A DNA stretch of 29,726 nucleotides from JAEUKQ01 sp964414755 (GCA_964414755.1 CAYPXH010000017.1:1-29726), one strand, 5' to 3'; counted from the first letter of the stretch, positions 15,872 through 25,083 are shown. Notes: generated by a model not told the origin, from the sequence alone. Numbers and translations are program-made.

Positions 15872-16444
15872 CTATTTTGTCAACACAAGCACACCCCTGC
15901 GATTCTGTGACCAGACACTTTCGCCTGTACCAACAACAAACGGCTTTTCCTTACCATAGCTTATTGTACGAATACGGTTAGAGCCAATTCCTAGAGCTAC
16001 AAGATAGTTTTTAATTGCAACTGCACGCCTTTCACCCAAGGCCAGATTATATTCGCGTGTACCGCGCTCGTCACAATGTCCTTCAACCAATATACCTAAA
16101 GTTGGATGCTGTTTGAGCCATTCTGCCTGACGCTGAATGATCTGTTGGGCTTCTGGTGTTAAATCATAACGGTCAGTGGCAAAAAGAACCTGATTACCAA
16201 CCTGTTGCTGGAACTCTTCTAATAACTCAATGCCCACAGCCCCACCTTGTACCCCAGAACCAACGATGCCGGTCTCGGGTAAACTTGATCCAGTAATCTC
16301 CGAACCACTGCCCGAGTCAGCAATAACACCCGTATCTGATGCACCCGATACACTCGAGCCTTCTGGATTTTTGCTGGCACATGCAGAAATCAATAGCCCA
16401 GCTGTTAATAAAGATAGCATTTTAAGCGTGGAAGATAAAGCCAT
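15872..16444 (-). CDS. pal: Peptidoglycan-associated lipoprotein Pal
   Basis: This is a 190-residue outer-membrane lipoprotein. The lipobox ISAC puts the lipidated cysteine at residue 22. A Ser/Gly-rich linker follows, then the OmpA-like peptidoglycan-binding domain with FATDRYDL, EGHCDERGTREYNLALGERRA and the late ISYGKE segment. It tethers the outer membrane to peptidoglycan and binds TolB during constriction. The ATG at 16444 is chosen for AAAGGGA seven to eight bases upstream and for the signal peptide that follows; in-frame codons reaching back to 16618 would add a non-signal-like leader. The 136-base gap to tolB may hold a separate pal promoter, though I could not pick a convincing one. 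Confidence 0.96.
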   Translation of the reverse strand: MALSSTLKMLSLLTAGLLISACASKNPEGSSVSGASDTGVIADSGSGSEITGSSLPETGIVGSGVQGGAVGIELLEEFQQQVGNQVLFATDRYDLTPEAQQIIQRQAEWLKQHPTLGILVEGHCDERGTREYNLALGERRAVAIKNYLVALGIGSNRIRTISYGKEKPFVVGTGESVWSQNRRGVLVLTK

Positions 16445-16580
16445 GGAAATTCCCTTTAAGTTATGTACAAAGAAAAGATTAAGAAACGAGCTTGAAAAAT
16501 TATCACATGGTGTGCCTGATTCGGAATAAATGCAAAAGTAATTTATTTTCTTGTGTGCAATAAAAACTGGTACTTTTTTG

Positions 16581-17909
16581 TTATTTTCTAACCGGTGACC
16601 ATGCAGGGTCTGAGGCATCGGTTGAGGTTATAACTTCACGCTCGTGCTTGCCGGTAATATCAACCATAACCAATCTTGATGTACCATCAGGCATTTGTTT
16701 AAAGAAGGTAATTACCCGCCCATTTGGTGACCAAGTTGGTCCTTCAACAAGGTACCCAGAACTTAGAATGCGTTCACCACTTCCGTCAGGACGCATTACG
16801 CCTATTGAAAACTGCCCGCCCCCAATTTTCGTAAAAGCTATTAAATCCCCGCGTGGAGACCAAACCGGTGTTCCATAACGCCCTTCACCATAGCTGATAC
16901 GGCGTACACTACTGCCATCAGCGTTCATAACATATATTTGCTGGGTACCGCCACGATCCGAGTTAAATACAACCTTTGTGCTATCTGGTGAAAAGGATGG
17001 TGATGTATCGATTGCTGGGTGATTGGTTAACCTTGTTTGACGGCGTGTACGAATATCCATCACATAGATTTCACTATTACCATCAATGGCCAAGCTAAGG
17101 ATAACTTTGTTACCGTCAGGTGAAAAACGTGGCGCAAATGTCATCCCCGTAAAATTACCCAATAATTCTTGCTGACCGGTTTCAAGATTAAATAAGTACA
17201 CACGTGGTTGGTTGTCGGTATATGCCATATAGGCTATGTCGCGACTACTAGGTGAAAAACGTGGGGTAAGAATCATCACACGACCGTCGCTTAGGAAACG
17301 AACATTTTCACCATCTTGGTCCATAATGGCGAGCTTTTTTTGACGGTTGTTTTGTGGGCCAGTTTCAGCAATATATAAAATTTGACTGTCAAAATACCCC
17401 TCTTCACCCGTCAATTGCTGGTAAATACTATCAGCTATTTTATGTGCAATCCGCCGCCAATCTGCCGCATTAGCAGTTAAAGCCATAGCAACCAACCGTT
17501 TGCGACTGGCAACATCGTAAAGATAAAATTCTGCACGCAAACGTCCATCATTCATCCGCTGCACTTTACCAACTATCAAAGCCTGTGCACCAATCGCTTG
17601 CCAATCTGGGTAGCGGGGGGAAGTGTCAAGTACCGCACCCGCAGTTTGAATAAAAGCACTTTGATCGATGTTACGGAACAGCCCAGAATTCTGTAAATCA
17701 GACCTAATTACCCTGGTAATACGTGCTGATAATTCAGTATCAACGTTATCTTGAGCAACAAAATTAGGGATCGCCAATAATAAAGGTTCCTGATTGGGAT
17801 TGGTAATATTAATCCGCAATTGTGACAAGGCTGTTTCAGTAAATCCAAGGCACAAAAAAACCACAAAGAAAACAAATGATCCACAGCGTTGCGACTGATA
17901 TCCTGACAT
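16581..17909 (-). CDS. tolB: Tol-Pal system protein TolB
   Basis: This 442-residue periplasmic protein signals between TolA and Pal. It has a signal peptide (hydrophobic 11-22, cleavage near residue 29, ALS before Q), an N-terminal alpha/beta domain (about 30-160) and a six-bladed beta-propeller (about 180-440). The propeller is marked by repeated blade motifs such as RFSPDG, SFSPDS and WSPNG. Length is typical. The ATG has GGAG seven bases upstream. It follows tolA by 44 bases. Confidence 0.96.
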   Translation of the reverse strand: MSGYQSQRCGSFVFFVVFLCLGFTETALSQLRINITNPNQEPLLLAIPNFVAQDNVDTELSARITRVIRSDLQNSGLFRNIDQSAFIQTAGAVLDTSPRYPDWQAIGAQALIVGKVQRMNDGRLRAEFYLYDVASRKRLVAMALTANAADWRRIAHKIADSIYQQLTGEEGYFDSQILYIAETGPQNNRQKKLAIMDQDGENVRFLSDGRVMILTPRFSPSSRDIAYMAYTDNQPRVYLFNLETGQQELLGNFTGMTFAPRFSPDGNKVILSLAIDGNSEIYVMDIRTRRQTRLTNHPAIDTSPSFSPDSTKVVFNSDRGGTQQIYVMNADGSSVRRISYGEGRYGTPVWSPRGDLIAFTKIGGGQFSIGVMRPDGSGERILSSGYLVEGPTWSPNGRVITFFKQMPDGTSRLVMVDITGKHEREVITSTDASDPAWSPVRK

Positions 17910-17953
17910 ATTAATACTCCTAAAATAAACCTTAAACTAACCTTGATTTTTTA

Positions 17954-18835
17954 TTACGGCTTGAACACAAGTTCCATTTCTTTAAAATCTTCGTACCGGT
18001 CAGCAGGGAATACAATCTTGGCTGTTCTCCAAACGGCGTTTTCAGCATTCCGCACAAAGCTTCGATAATAACTATCATGCGCTAAGGATGGGTCTAGCTG
18101 AGATTGCAAATTGAAAACTGTTCCATCAGCACGCAACCAGACCCTGATAATAACCTGAAATTGATCGTAATTTTTGGCAGCAATATCAGTTGACCAGTTT
18201 TGATGAATTTGTCGAACAATCGATTGACGTTCTTCCTGACTTACAGGTCTAGGCTGTCGTGGTGAAGATGATTGGGATACGGGCACAGGCTTAAAAGGTA
18301 TTTGGGTAATATCCGTGGTACTAAATGAAGTTGAATTAGGTTTATTAACCTCAGTATTTACTGGTGCAGGTGGCTTCACCGGAGGATTTTCTGCTGGGAG
18401 TTTTACAGAATTTGGCTCGATAGGTTTGTTTATCCGTGGTTTTATAGGCGGCAAGCTATAATCAGGTTCTGTAGCATTTTCTTGATTATTGGCTGCAGAA
18501 GACACATCTTCCTGCTGTTGGCCGATACTATTATCATGATATGTAAAGCTTGGAACAGCGATCATCATACCGAACACAGCATTTTCTACATTCGTAATAT
18601 TCGCAAAAGCTTGCGAGTGTTTGGTCTCAGCAACAACTTGTTGCGCTACTGTATCTTCAACTGGCAACTCGGCATCACTTTCAATGCTGACCACAACTTC
18701 CGGAGCCTTAGGAATGGAATGTGACGATCCAGGCCATAAAGCAATAAGCAATATAATTGCATGCAACAGTAATGATGCAATTTTTGCTTCACGCGAGATG
18801 GCGGATGAACGAGTCTCTTTTATATGTTCAACCAT
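17954..18835 (-). CDS. tolA: Tol-Pal system protein TolA (short, proline-rich)
   Basis: This 293-residue inner-membrane protein spans the periplasm to energise outer-membrane constriction. A single membrane helix (about 19-35) contains the S-x3-H motif (S21, H25) that in E. coli TolA contacts TolQR. The C-terminal domain (about 205-293, RQIHQNWSTDIAAK onward) resembles TolA domain III/TonB-C folds. The middle is short and proline-rich, without the long Ala/Lys helix of E. coli TolA (421 residues). The ATG overlaps the tolR stop by one base (TAATG). Identity rests on position and on the two ends; a TonB-like assignment is less likely given the tol context. Confidence 0.92.
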   Translation of the reverse strand: MVEHIKETRSSAISREAKIASLLLHAIILLIALWPGSSHSIPKAPEVVVSIESDAELPVEDTVAQQVVAETKHSQAFANITNVENAVFGMMIAVPSFTYHDNSIGQQQEDVSSAANNQENATEPDYSLPPIKPRINKPIEPNSVKLPAENPPVKPPAPVNTEVNKPNSTSFSTTDITQIPFKPVPVSQSSSPRQPRPVSQEERQSIVRQIHQNWSTDIAAKNYDQFQVIIRVWLRADGTVFNLQSQLDPSLAHDSYYRSFVRNAENAVWRTAKIVFPADRYEDFKEMELVFKP

Positions 18836-19269
18836 TACCGGCCTACTGGCTTTGTCCTTAGTGTAATATTGTGAAAACCTGATTCTGCAATTGCTGAAGC
18901 AACCGCAACCACCGTACCATAATCGGTGGCTTGGTCACCCCGTAGGAAAATCTTAAGATCTGGCTTAGTTAGTTTAATTGCCCTTAGCTTTTCAATAAGT
19001 TCGGTTAGTGCCAAGGGTGTTTCTTGTAAAAATATCTGCCCTTGACGATCAATTGTTATATCAACGGTTTGACTTTGTTGGGATGGGTTTGATACATTTC
19101 CCCGTGGCATATTTATTGGAATACCAGTGGTAAGCAGTGGTGCTGTTACCATAAAAATAATTAATAAAACAAGCATAACATCGACAAAAGGGGTAACATT
19201 AATCTCAGCAATTGGTTTTGCATGCCGGTACTTATTACGCCTGGTATCTTTGATAGAGCTTATGTTCAT
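18835..19269 (-). CDS. tolR: Tol-Pal system protein TolR
   Basis: This 144-residue ExbD/TolR-family subunit of the proton-driven TolQR motor has one membrane helix (about 28-46). INVTPFVDVMLVLLIIFMV includes D30, equivalent to the essential helix aspartate of E. coli TolR (D23). The periplasmic domain follows (DITIDRQGQIFL; FLRGDQATDYGTVV). The start overlaps the tolQ stop by four bases (ATGA), and the stop overlaps the tolA start by one base. Confidence 0.96.
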   Translation of the reverse strand: MNISSIKDTRRNKYRHAKPIAEINVTPFVDVMLVLLIIFMVTAPLLTTGIPINMPRGNVSNPSQQSQTVDITIDRQGQIFLQETPLALTELIEKLRAIKLTKPDLKIFLRGDQATDYGTVVAVASAIAESGFHNITLRTKPVGR

Positions 19270-20039
19270 CGCGAAGAACTTTCCTGGCCTAACTTGACTA
19301 ATATTGTTTTGACAATTTGTGTTGCAAAGATTTCCAATTGCTGGGCGTATTGGTATAATGACGATGACAACCTGTTATAAGCTAAAACAGCTGGGATAGC
19401 AGCTACCAAGCCAAGCGCAGTTGCAAGCAACGCTTCGGCTATTCCTGGGGCAACGACAATAAGGCTGTTGTCTTGGTTCGAAGCAATCGACATAAAACTA
19501 TTCATAATTCCCCAAACCGTTCCAAATAACCCTATAAAGGGCGCAACAGATCCTGTGGAAGCCAGAATTGACAAACCTTTTTCCAAATATGTTACTTCCT
19601 GGTCTACTACCTGTAATGCCCTTTTTTCCAGGCGATTTTCGGCCTCTTGCAAAGACACCTCACCATCATTTGCCTGCCGAACCGTATTGTTGATAAAATC
19701 CCATTCACTTAAAATTGCCTGTGCTATTCTAGCCCCTGCAACCGACGAATCATCCTTAATAAACTGAACTAACTGCCCCCAGCCAAGATTATTACTAGTC
19801 TTTTTCTTCCATATATGTAGCTGGCGATAACTGCGGCGTATTTTAAGACTTTTATCAATAATTAACGCCCAACAAAAAACAGAAACAACCAACAGCATCA
19901 ACATTACCAACTGAACTACTAAATCGGCCTTTGTAAATAAATCAAAAAAAGACCAAGATGGCACCATAACGTTAGCTGATGTTGCCAAAGTAGCAACATC
20001 GACAGGGGGGGTTGTTGATTGTAATAATTGGGGATCCAT
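19266..20039 (-). CDS. tolQ: Tol-Pal system protein TolQ
   Basis: This 257-residue MotA/TolQ/ExbB-family inner-membrane protein forms the proton channel with TolR. Three membrane segments are visible: about 39-61, 155-180 (with the conserved GLFGTVWGIMNSF) and 195-220 (ALLATALGLVAAIPAVLAYN). A cytoplasmic loop lies between the first two. It has a slightly long polar N terminus. AAGAGA precedes the ATG. It lies 24 bases after ybgC, the usual first gene of the tol operon. Confidence 0.95.
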   Translation of the reverse strand: MDPQLLQSTTPPVDVATLATSANVMVPSWSFFDLFTKADLVVQLVMLMLLVVSVFCWALIIDKSLKIRRSYRQLHIWKKKTSNNLGWGQLVQFIKDDSSVAGARIAQAILSEWDFINNTVRQANDGEVSLQEAENRLEKRALQVVDQEVTYLEKGLSILASTGSVAPFIGLFGTVWGIMNSFMSIASNQDNSLIVVAPGIAEALLATALGLVAAIPAVLAYNRLSSSLYQYAQQLEIFATQIVKTILVKLGQESSSR

Positions 20040-20063
20040 ATATTTTCTCTTGATAAAAAAGAA

Positions 20064-20477
20064 TTAACTCTTAGCACCCGTAATAAGCTTGGATTTAAGG
20101 GCTTGTGGAATGCGGCTTGGTTGAAATTTTTGACAATCCACACAAGCCAATACAACACGTATTTCGGTTAGTTTATTTTCCTGTCGCATGATTTGCTGCT
20201 CCATTTCAATTGTTGCTGATTTGATAGCAATGATTCGGGTTAAAATATCAAGTGCATCATCTAATCGTGCTGGCCTTAGGTAATCGATATAACATTGCCG
20301 GACCACAAACATAAGACCCAATTTTTCAGCGATCATTGATGGCGCCTGAAAAACATGGCGCAAATAATCGCTACGCGCACGTTCAGCGTATTTAAGGTAA
20401 TTGGCGTAATATACAACACCAGCCGCGTCGGTATCTTCGTAATAAACACGATATTGGGCACTAAAATATTCGGTCAT
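20064..20477 (-). CDS. ybgC: Tol-associated acyl-CoA thioesterase YbgC
   Basis: This 137-residue hotdog-fold thioesterase hydrolyses acyl-CoA in related bacteria and has been linked to phospholipid synthesis near the Tol complex. The signature YYEDTDAAGVVYYANYLKY (12-30) carries the catalytic aspartate D17. The residue after GVVY is Tyr where E. coli YbgC has His. The start codon directly abuts the ruvB stop (TAG-ATG), so translation is probably coupled. It heads the tol genes, as in most proteobacteria. Confidence 0.93.
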   Translation of the reverse strand: MTEYFSAQYRVYYEDTDAAGVVYYANYLKYAERARSDYLRHVFQAPSMIAEKLGLMFVVRQCYIDYLRPARLDDALDILTRIIAIKSATIEMEQQIMRQENKLTEIRVVLACVDCQKFQPSRIPQALKSKLITGAKS

Positions 20478-21551
20478 CTATTTATTTTCTTCTTCTTGAT
20501 CCTCAGAAAGATCCATATCTAAAGCCAATTGTCCCCTGGTTTCAGCAACAAGTGCGGATGGGTGCTCTAAGCCTAAATATTTGTATCCACCCTGAGTTAG
20601 CATGCGCCCACGCGAAGTACGTTGAATTAACCCCTGCTGTAACAAATACGGCTCAACAACTTCCTCAATAGCATCGCGCTGTTCTGATAAGTAAGCTGCT
20701 AATGTTTCAATACCAACAGGCCCACCATTATACATTTCAGCAATACAGCGTAAATAACGTCGATCCATATTATCTAGGCCATGGGCATCAACATCTAGTT
20801 CCAATAAAATCTTATCAGCTACACGCCCGGTAATTTCGGCAATACCCCGAATTGTTGCAAAATCACGGATGCGTCTAAGCAACCGCCCAGCAATTCTTGG
20901 CGTACCACGACAACGCTTGGCAATTTCTATTGCACCATCGCCAGCAAGGCGGCAATTTAGAATCTTGGCTGCCCGCCTTACAATTGTTTCAAGTTCATTC
21001 ATCTGATAAAATTCTAGTCTTAGTGGAATACCAAAACGTTCGCGTAGTGGCGTGGTTAGTAAGCCAGCCCTTGTGGTTGCCCCAATAAGTGTAAAGGGTG
21101 GTAAGTCAATACGGACACTCCGTGCTGCAGGACCCTCACCAATGATAAGATCTAGCTGAAAATCTTCCATAGCCGGGTATAAAACTTCTTCAATTGCCGG
21201 ACTTAATCGATGAATTTCATCAACGAACATAACATCGCGGGGTTGTAAATTCGTTAAAAGAGCAGCCAAATCCCCCGCTTTTGTTAATAACGGACCAGAA
21301 GTTGCCCGAAATCCAACGCCTAATTCGCGCGCTACAATATGCGACAAGGTTGTCTTGCCAAGGCCAGGCGGGCCATAGAATAAAATATGATCTAACGCTT
21401 CCCCCCGCTGCTTAGCTGCTTGAATAAAAACTTCTAGGTTAGCGCGCAATTGTTGCTGGCCAATAAAATCACCAAGAAACTTGGGACGAATAGAAGTTTC
21501 AACTTGATCTTCAGGTAGTTGTTCAACACTTACCAAACGTGATTCATTCAT
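20478..21551 (-). CDS. ruvB: Holliday junction branch-migration helicase RuvB
   Basis: This 357-residue AAA+ motor drives branch migration with RuvA. Walker A GPPGLGKT (60-67), Walker B FVDEIHR (109-115) and sensor 1 GATTR are intact. The C-terminal winged-helix DNA-binding domain ends with the family's RTSRGRMLT. An acidic tail (EDQEEENK) follows. The start overlaps the ruvA stop by four bases (ATGA). Confidence 0.97.
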   Translation of the reverse strand: MNESRLVSVEQLPEDQVETSIRPKFLGDFIGQQQLRANLEVFIQAAKQRGEALDHILFYGPPGLGKTTLSHIVARELGVGFRATSGPLLTKAGDLAALLTNLQPRDVMFVDEIHRLSPAIEEVLYPAMEDFQLDLIIGEGPAARSVRIDLPPFTLIGATTRAGLLTTPLRERFGIPLRLEFYQMNELETIVRRAAKILNCRLAGDGAIEIAKRCRGTPRIAGRLLRRIRDFATIRGIAEITGRVADKILLELDVDAHGLDNMDRRYLRCIAEMYNGGPVGIETLAAYLSEQRDAIEEVVEPYLLQQGLIQRTSRGRMLTQGGYKYLGLEHPSALVAETRGQLALDMDLSEDQEEENK

Positions 21552-22168
21552 AGGCTTAACTCAGCTAGAGCATGGCGAATAAGTATACTTAATGTCCAAT
21601 CAGATGATGGATTTTTACGCGTAACCTGATCAATAGCACGCAAAACATCCGAACGCCGATAGCCCAAATTCAACAAAGCCGATACTGCATCATCTGTAAT
21701 TTTTGCAGGCAATGTTGAGCCATCTTTTTCAGCATCATTGGTTTTTGGTAATGTTGCCAACGATATATCTGCAACCCACTTATCTTTCAATTCCATCACA
21801 ATTCGGGTGGCAAGTTTTGCACCAATTCCATTAGCCTTCATCAGCAGATTTTTCTGCTCCTGCTGGATTGACTGAGCAATCTCATGCACTGTTAACGCCG
21901 ACTGAATGGCCAAAGCAGACTTTGGTCCAACACCCTGAACTGATGTTAATAGCCGAAAAGTTGTGCGCTCGCTTTCAGTAGCAAACCCATAAAGGTGAAT
22001 ATGGTCTTCACGCATGTGCGTTTCAACAAATAGCGTTTGTTTTTGCCCTAACTTAAGTACGTCAAGCAATTTACGTGAACAAAATACTAAATAACCGACA
22101 CCGTTAACATCTATTACTGCGTAATCAACCCCTATTGTGTCGATTTGCCCAAATAGTTTAGCTATCAT
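21548..22168 (-). CDS. ruvA: Holliday junction DNA-binding protein RuvA
   Basis: This 206-residue protein holds the four-way junction for RuvB. The N-terminal OB-fold domain begins MIAKLFGQ and includes VDVNGVGYLV-like strands. Helix-hairpin-helix motifs (VQGVGPKSALAIQ and ANGIGAKLATRIV) follow, and a C-terminal three-helix RuvB-binding domain (SALLNLGYRRSD) closes it. I chose the ATG at 22168, which overlaps the ruvC stop by four bases and gives the conserved N terminus; in-frame codons further upstream lie inside ruvC. Confidence 0.96.
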   Translation of the reverse strand: MIAKLFGQIDTIGVDYAVIDVNGVGYLVFCSRKLLDVLKLGQKQTLFVETHMREDHIHLYGFATESERTTFRLLTSVQGVGPKSALAIQSALTVHEIAQSIQQEQKNLLMKANGIGAKLATRIVMELKDKWVADISLATLPKTNDAEKDGSTLPAKITDDAVSALLNLGYRRSDVLRAIDQVTRKNPSSDWTLSILIRHALAELSL

Positions 22169-22674
22169 GACATTCGCTCCGCATGTGGCTGGTACCATTG
22201 CTTGATCGTTGCCGAACGATGTGCATGACAAATGGCAATTGCCAATGCATCGGCGCTATCGGGTGTAGTTAGCTGGAATCCAGGCAACAAAATTTTGATC
22301 ATCATTTGCACCTGGTTTTTATCAGCATGACCAGCACCAACAACCGATTTTTTCACCTGATTAGCAGGATATTCATCAACATCAATTCCAAAAAGGGCCG
22401 GCGCCATCATTACAACCCCACGCGCAAAACCAAGCCGCAAGGTGGTTAAAGGATTTTTATTGACAAAAGTCTCTTCAACTGCCGCTGTTACCGGGTTAAA
22501 TCGCTCAAGAATTTTTTGCAACTCTATAGCTAAACAGGCAAGTCTTTTTGCCATTGATAGATTTGTTGGGGGATGAATTGTACCATCAGCAATATGCCGT
22601 AGCCTGTTGCCATCACTTTCGATAACCCCCCAACCCGTGTGGCGTAATCCTGGATCTAGGCCTATAATACGCAT
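22165..22674 (-). CDS. ruvC: Crossover junction endonuclease RuvC
   Basis: This 169-residue RNase H-fold resolvase cuts Holliday junctions. The catalytic acids match E. coli positions closely: D7 (GLDPG), E67 (AVEETF), D139 and D142 (TPDSADALAIA). The ATG at 22674 gives the conserved MRIIGLDPG start; the ribosome site is weak. It lies 36 bases after yebC and overlaps ruvA by four bases. Confidence 0.96.
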   Translation of the reverse strand: MRIIGLDPGLRHTGWGVIESDGNRLRHIADGTIHPPTNLSMAKRLACLAIELQKILERFNPVTAAVEETFVNKNPLTTLRLGFARGVVMMAPALFGIDVDEYPANQVKKSVVGAGHADKNQVQMMIKILLPGFQLTTPDSADALAIAICHAHRSATIKQWYQPHAERMS

Positions 22675-22710
22675 TCTGCTTTTTTCTTTCACTTTAATCC
22701 AATATATCAA

Positions 22711-23436
22711 TCAATCTGCAATTTCGGCATTAACGAACACCGATTGTACATCGTCATTGTCTTCGAGCGTTTCTACAAGCTTTAATATGGCTTCTGCTGT
22801 TTCACCCTGAACAGACATTACGGTATTGGGTATCCAAGACAGTTTGGCTTCTTTAATGTCGCCAACCTGTTTCTCAAGGGTATCACGAATCTGTCCAAAT
22901 CTTTCAATAGCAGCAGTGATATAGTGATTCTCGTCATCGGTTTGCAGATCATCAGCCCCAAGGTCTAAAATAATTTCCAACAGTCTGTCTGCATCGATTC
23001 TGGAATTTGCAATAGTAATTAAACCTTTGCGTTGGAACATAAACGCAACACTATTACTTTCGCCTAAATTTCCCCCTTGCTTACTAAAAGCCGCACGAAT
23101 TTCAGAAGCTGTCCTGTTTCGGTTATCTGTTAGCGCTTCGATAATAATAGCAACCCCTGCTGGACCAAATCCTTCATAGCGAATAGACTCATATACTGTA
23201 CCATCCTCTTGACCTGCCCCCCTTTTGATTGCTCGATCAATCGTATCACGAGGCATATTGGCAATACGTGCAGCCGCTACGGCAGCCCTAAGCCTTGGAT
23301 TTGCGTTCTGATCTGCCGATCCTTGGCGTGCAGCTGTTGTTAGTTCACGAATCAATTTTGTGAAAACTTTAGCTCGTTTTGCATCCTGGATGCCTTTCCG
23401 GTGCATAATATTCTTAAATTGCGAATGACCAGCCAT
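22711..23436 (-). CDS. yebC: YebC/PmpR family protein
   Basis: This 241-residue protein of the YebC/TACO1 family opens with the hallmark MAGHSQFKNIMHRK and carries KVFTKLIRELTTAARQG. The family was described as transcriptional regulators; members have also been linked to translation, easing ribosome passage at difficult sequences. Length is typical. It stands immediately before ruvC, as in many bacteria. A TATAAT (23457-23462, minus strand) lies shortly before the ATG but has no good -35 partner. The 138-base gap to the upstream ymdB-like gene holds nothing else I can name except a weak hairpin around 23479-23496. Confidence 0.93.
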   Translation of the reverse strand: MAGHSQFKNIMHRKGIQDAKRAKVFTKLIRELTTAARQGSADQNANPRLRAAVAAARIANMPRDTIDRAIKRGAGQEDGTVYESIRYEGFGPAGVAIIIEALTDNRNRTASEIRAAFSKQGGNLGESNSVAFMFQRKGLITIANSRIDADRLLEIILDLGADDLQTDDENHYITAAIERFGQIRDTLEKQVGDIKEAKLSWIPNTVMSVQGETAEAILKLVETLEDNDDVQSVFVNAEIAD

Positions 23437-23574
23437 TTTATATTCTGCTTCATAAAATTATATAAAAGATAGAACCTGAAGGACTATAAAGTCTTTTTAA
23501 ATCTAAGGCTTTATTTTTCCCTAGGCCAACTTAAAACCTGTTCTTGAAAAAAAGCAATATGTACCAGCATTGTT

Positions 23575-24396
23575 CTAAGTAGATATTACATCCAAGTTCG
23601 TTGGCTGCAATCGACCATTCAATCGAATAGGATAGATATTTTTAGCTAAACCGTTTTTGTGTGTCTCAATAAGAACTCCGCACAAAGTTGCAATGCCGGT
23701 TGCAGGAACAAGCCTGTCGGTCGGCAATTTCCTGGTGAATCGCTGGATTGGGGATGTCTTATCCATCCCGATTACAGAATTATAATCACCACACATTCCT
23801 GCATCAGTCTGATATGCCGTACCTGCAGGTAGAATTTGATGATCGGCGGTTGGAACATGCGTGTGCGTTCCAATAACCGCAGAAACACGCCCATCTAAAT
23901 AATGGGCTAAAGCCATCTTTTCACTGCTGGCTTCTGCATGAAAATCAACAAATATAGCGTCCACATTTCCACCCAGGCGATAAGCAGACAATTCTTTGTC
24001 AATAGCAGCAAATGGATCATCCAGTGGATCCATATAAAGACGCCCCATAGCGTTGATAACCAAAAGTCGTTCGCCATTCTTTGTTTGATAAAAAAAACTT
24101 CCTTTCCCGGGTGATCCAGAAGGAAAATTAATCGGCCTGATCAACTTGTAATCTGTTGATATCCAATGCATGATCTCGCGTTGATCCCAAATATGATTGC
24201 CTGTAGTAATTATATCAACACCAACCTGGTATAAAGATTTGCAAATTTGCCCTGTAATACCAAAACCGGCTGCAGCGTTCTCGCCATTGACAATAACCGC
24301 ATCAATTTTAAGCTGTTGTCGCAGTTGTAATAACTGTTTTTCGATAACATCACGGCCACTTCGGCCAACTATATCGCCCAGAAATAATATGCGCAT
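23575..24396 (-). CDS. YmdB-type metallophosphoesterase (TIGR00282 family)
   Basis: This 273-residue dinuclear-metal phosphoesterase has all family motifs in order: LGDIVG (6-11), NGEN (37-40), GNH (66-68), DFHAEASSEK (151-160) and GTHTHVPTAD (176-185). Bacillus YmdB acts on 2',3'-cyclic nucleotides and affects RNA turnover and biofilm behaviour; the alphaproteobacterial role is not settled. No signal peptide is present, so it should be cytosolic. It lies about 60 bases after the formyltetrahydrofolate cyclo-ligase gene, an order typical of alphaproteobacteria. It must not be confused with E. coli YmdB, an unrelated macrodomain protein. Confidence 0.9.
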   Translation of the reverse strand: MRILFLGDIVGRSGRDVIEKQLLQLRQQLKIDAVIVNGENAAAGFGITGQICKSLYQVGVDIITTGNHIWDQREIMHWISTDYKLIRPINFPSGSPGKGSFFYQTKNGERLLVINAMGRLYMDPLDDPFAAIDKELSAYRLGGNVDAIFVDFHAEASSEKMALAHYLDGRVSAVIGTHTHVPTADHQILPAGTAYQTDAGMCGDYNSVIGMDKTSPIQRFTRKLPTDRLVPATGIATLCGVLIETHKNGLAKNIYPIRLNGRLQPTNLDVIST

Positions 24397-24453
24397 TGGC
24401 TATCTTTCTTTTTTAAGGTATCCTGATACCAACCAAAACCTCTCTCGCCTTGA

Positions 24454-25020
24454 TTAACACACAATAACTTCCCGGTCTGTAACAATCGTATCTAATTTTT
24501 GATCGTATTTGTTAACTGGAATGTCTAATGATTCTTGGCAAGAAAAGGCCAGTCCTATAGCCTTTATGGGTCGATATCGCCGCAAAAAATATAATGTACG
24601 ATCATAATACCCACCCCCATATCCTAGGCGATTACCCAAACGATCGAAAGCAATCAGCGGCACTAAAATAATATCGGGAAAAATCTCTGGCTGATCATTT
24701 GGTGGTATTCTGCCTCCCAATTTATGGTCTTGCAGCTGCAACTCCGGATGCCAAAGCCTAAAAATAAGCGGGTAACCTTTATTAATAACGACCGGCAACC
24801 CGACCGGATAGCCAAGTGCATGCCAGTATGTCATAAATTTTGCTGGGTTAATTTCATACTTAACAGGATCATAACCAGCTACAACAAGCTTTGATGTGCT
24901 GGGTAAAAAACTTATTAAATTTTTTGTTAATTGATCATTTAAGACGACAGACGTTTCGCCCAGTTGCTTACGAATTTCTAAATATTGGGCACGCATCTCT
25001 TTTTTACGGATTTTTGTCAT
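24454..25020 (-). CDS. fthC: 5-formyltetrahydrofolate cyclo-ligase
   Basis: This 188-residue enzyme converts 5-formyl-THF plus ATP to 5,10-methenyl-THF, clearing the inhibitory folinic acid store. The basic N terminus (MTKIRKKEMRAQYLEIRK) and the ATP/Mg motif RLGYGGGYYD (131-140) are characteristic (also called ygfA/MTHFS). The ATG at 25020 follows an AGGTG only two bases away, so initiation may be inefficient or use the ATG at 24996. It lies downstream of the 6S RNA, the conserved arrangement that links ssrS and ygfA across proteobacteria. Confidence 0.92.
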   Translation of the reverse strand: MTKIRKKEMRAQYLEIRKQLGETSVVLNDQLTKNLISFLPSTSKLVVAGYDPVKYEINPAKFMTYWHALGYPVGLPVVINKGYPLIFRLWHPELQLQDHKLGGRIPPNDQPEIFPDIILVPLIAFDRLGNRLGYGGGYYDRTLYFLRRYRPIKAIGLAFSCQESLDIPVNKYDQKLDTIVTDREVIVC

Positions 25021-25053
25021 ATCACCTGTTATTCGTTTTTAGAGCCTATGAAC

Positions 25054-25083
25054 CCTATACACCACCACATATTATCATATCAA
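25054..25083 (-). promoter_or_regulatory. Possible promoter upstream of the cyclo-ligase gene
   Basis: On the minus strand TTGATA (25078-25083) and TATAGG (25054-25059) are separated by 18 bases, giving a start about 25-30 bases before the ATG. The gene could equally be reached by read-through from 6S RNA. Confidence 0.3.

Noticed and set aside
16445..16618. N-terminal extension of pal back to 16618
   Set aside because: It overlaps the tolB end, is not signal-like, and the ATG at 16444 has a strong ribosome site followed by a lipoprotein signal.
22169..22231. N-terminal extension of ruvA
   Set aside because: The ATG at 22168 gives the conserved RuvA start and a standard four-base overlap with ruvC.
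23479..23496. Hairpin with T run between ymdB-like and yebC genes as a terminator
   Set aside because: The T run is on the plus strand, where there is no upstream gene to terminate; the stem includes a G-U pair and is probably chance in an A+T-rich leader.
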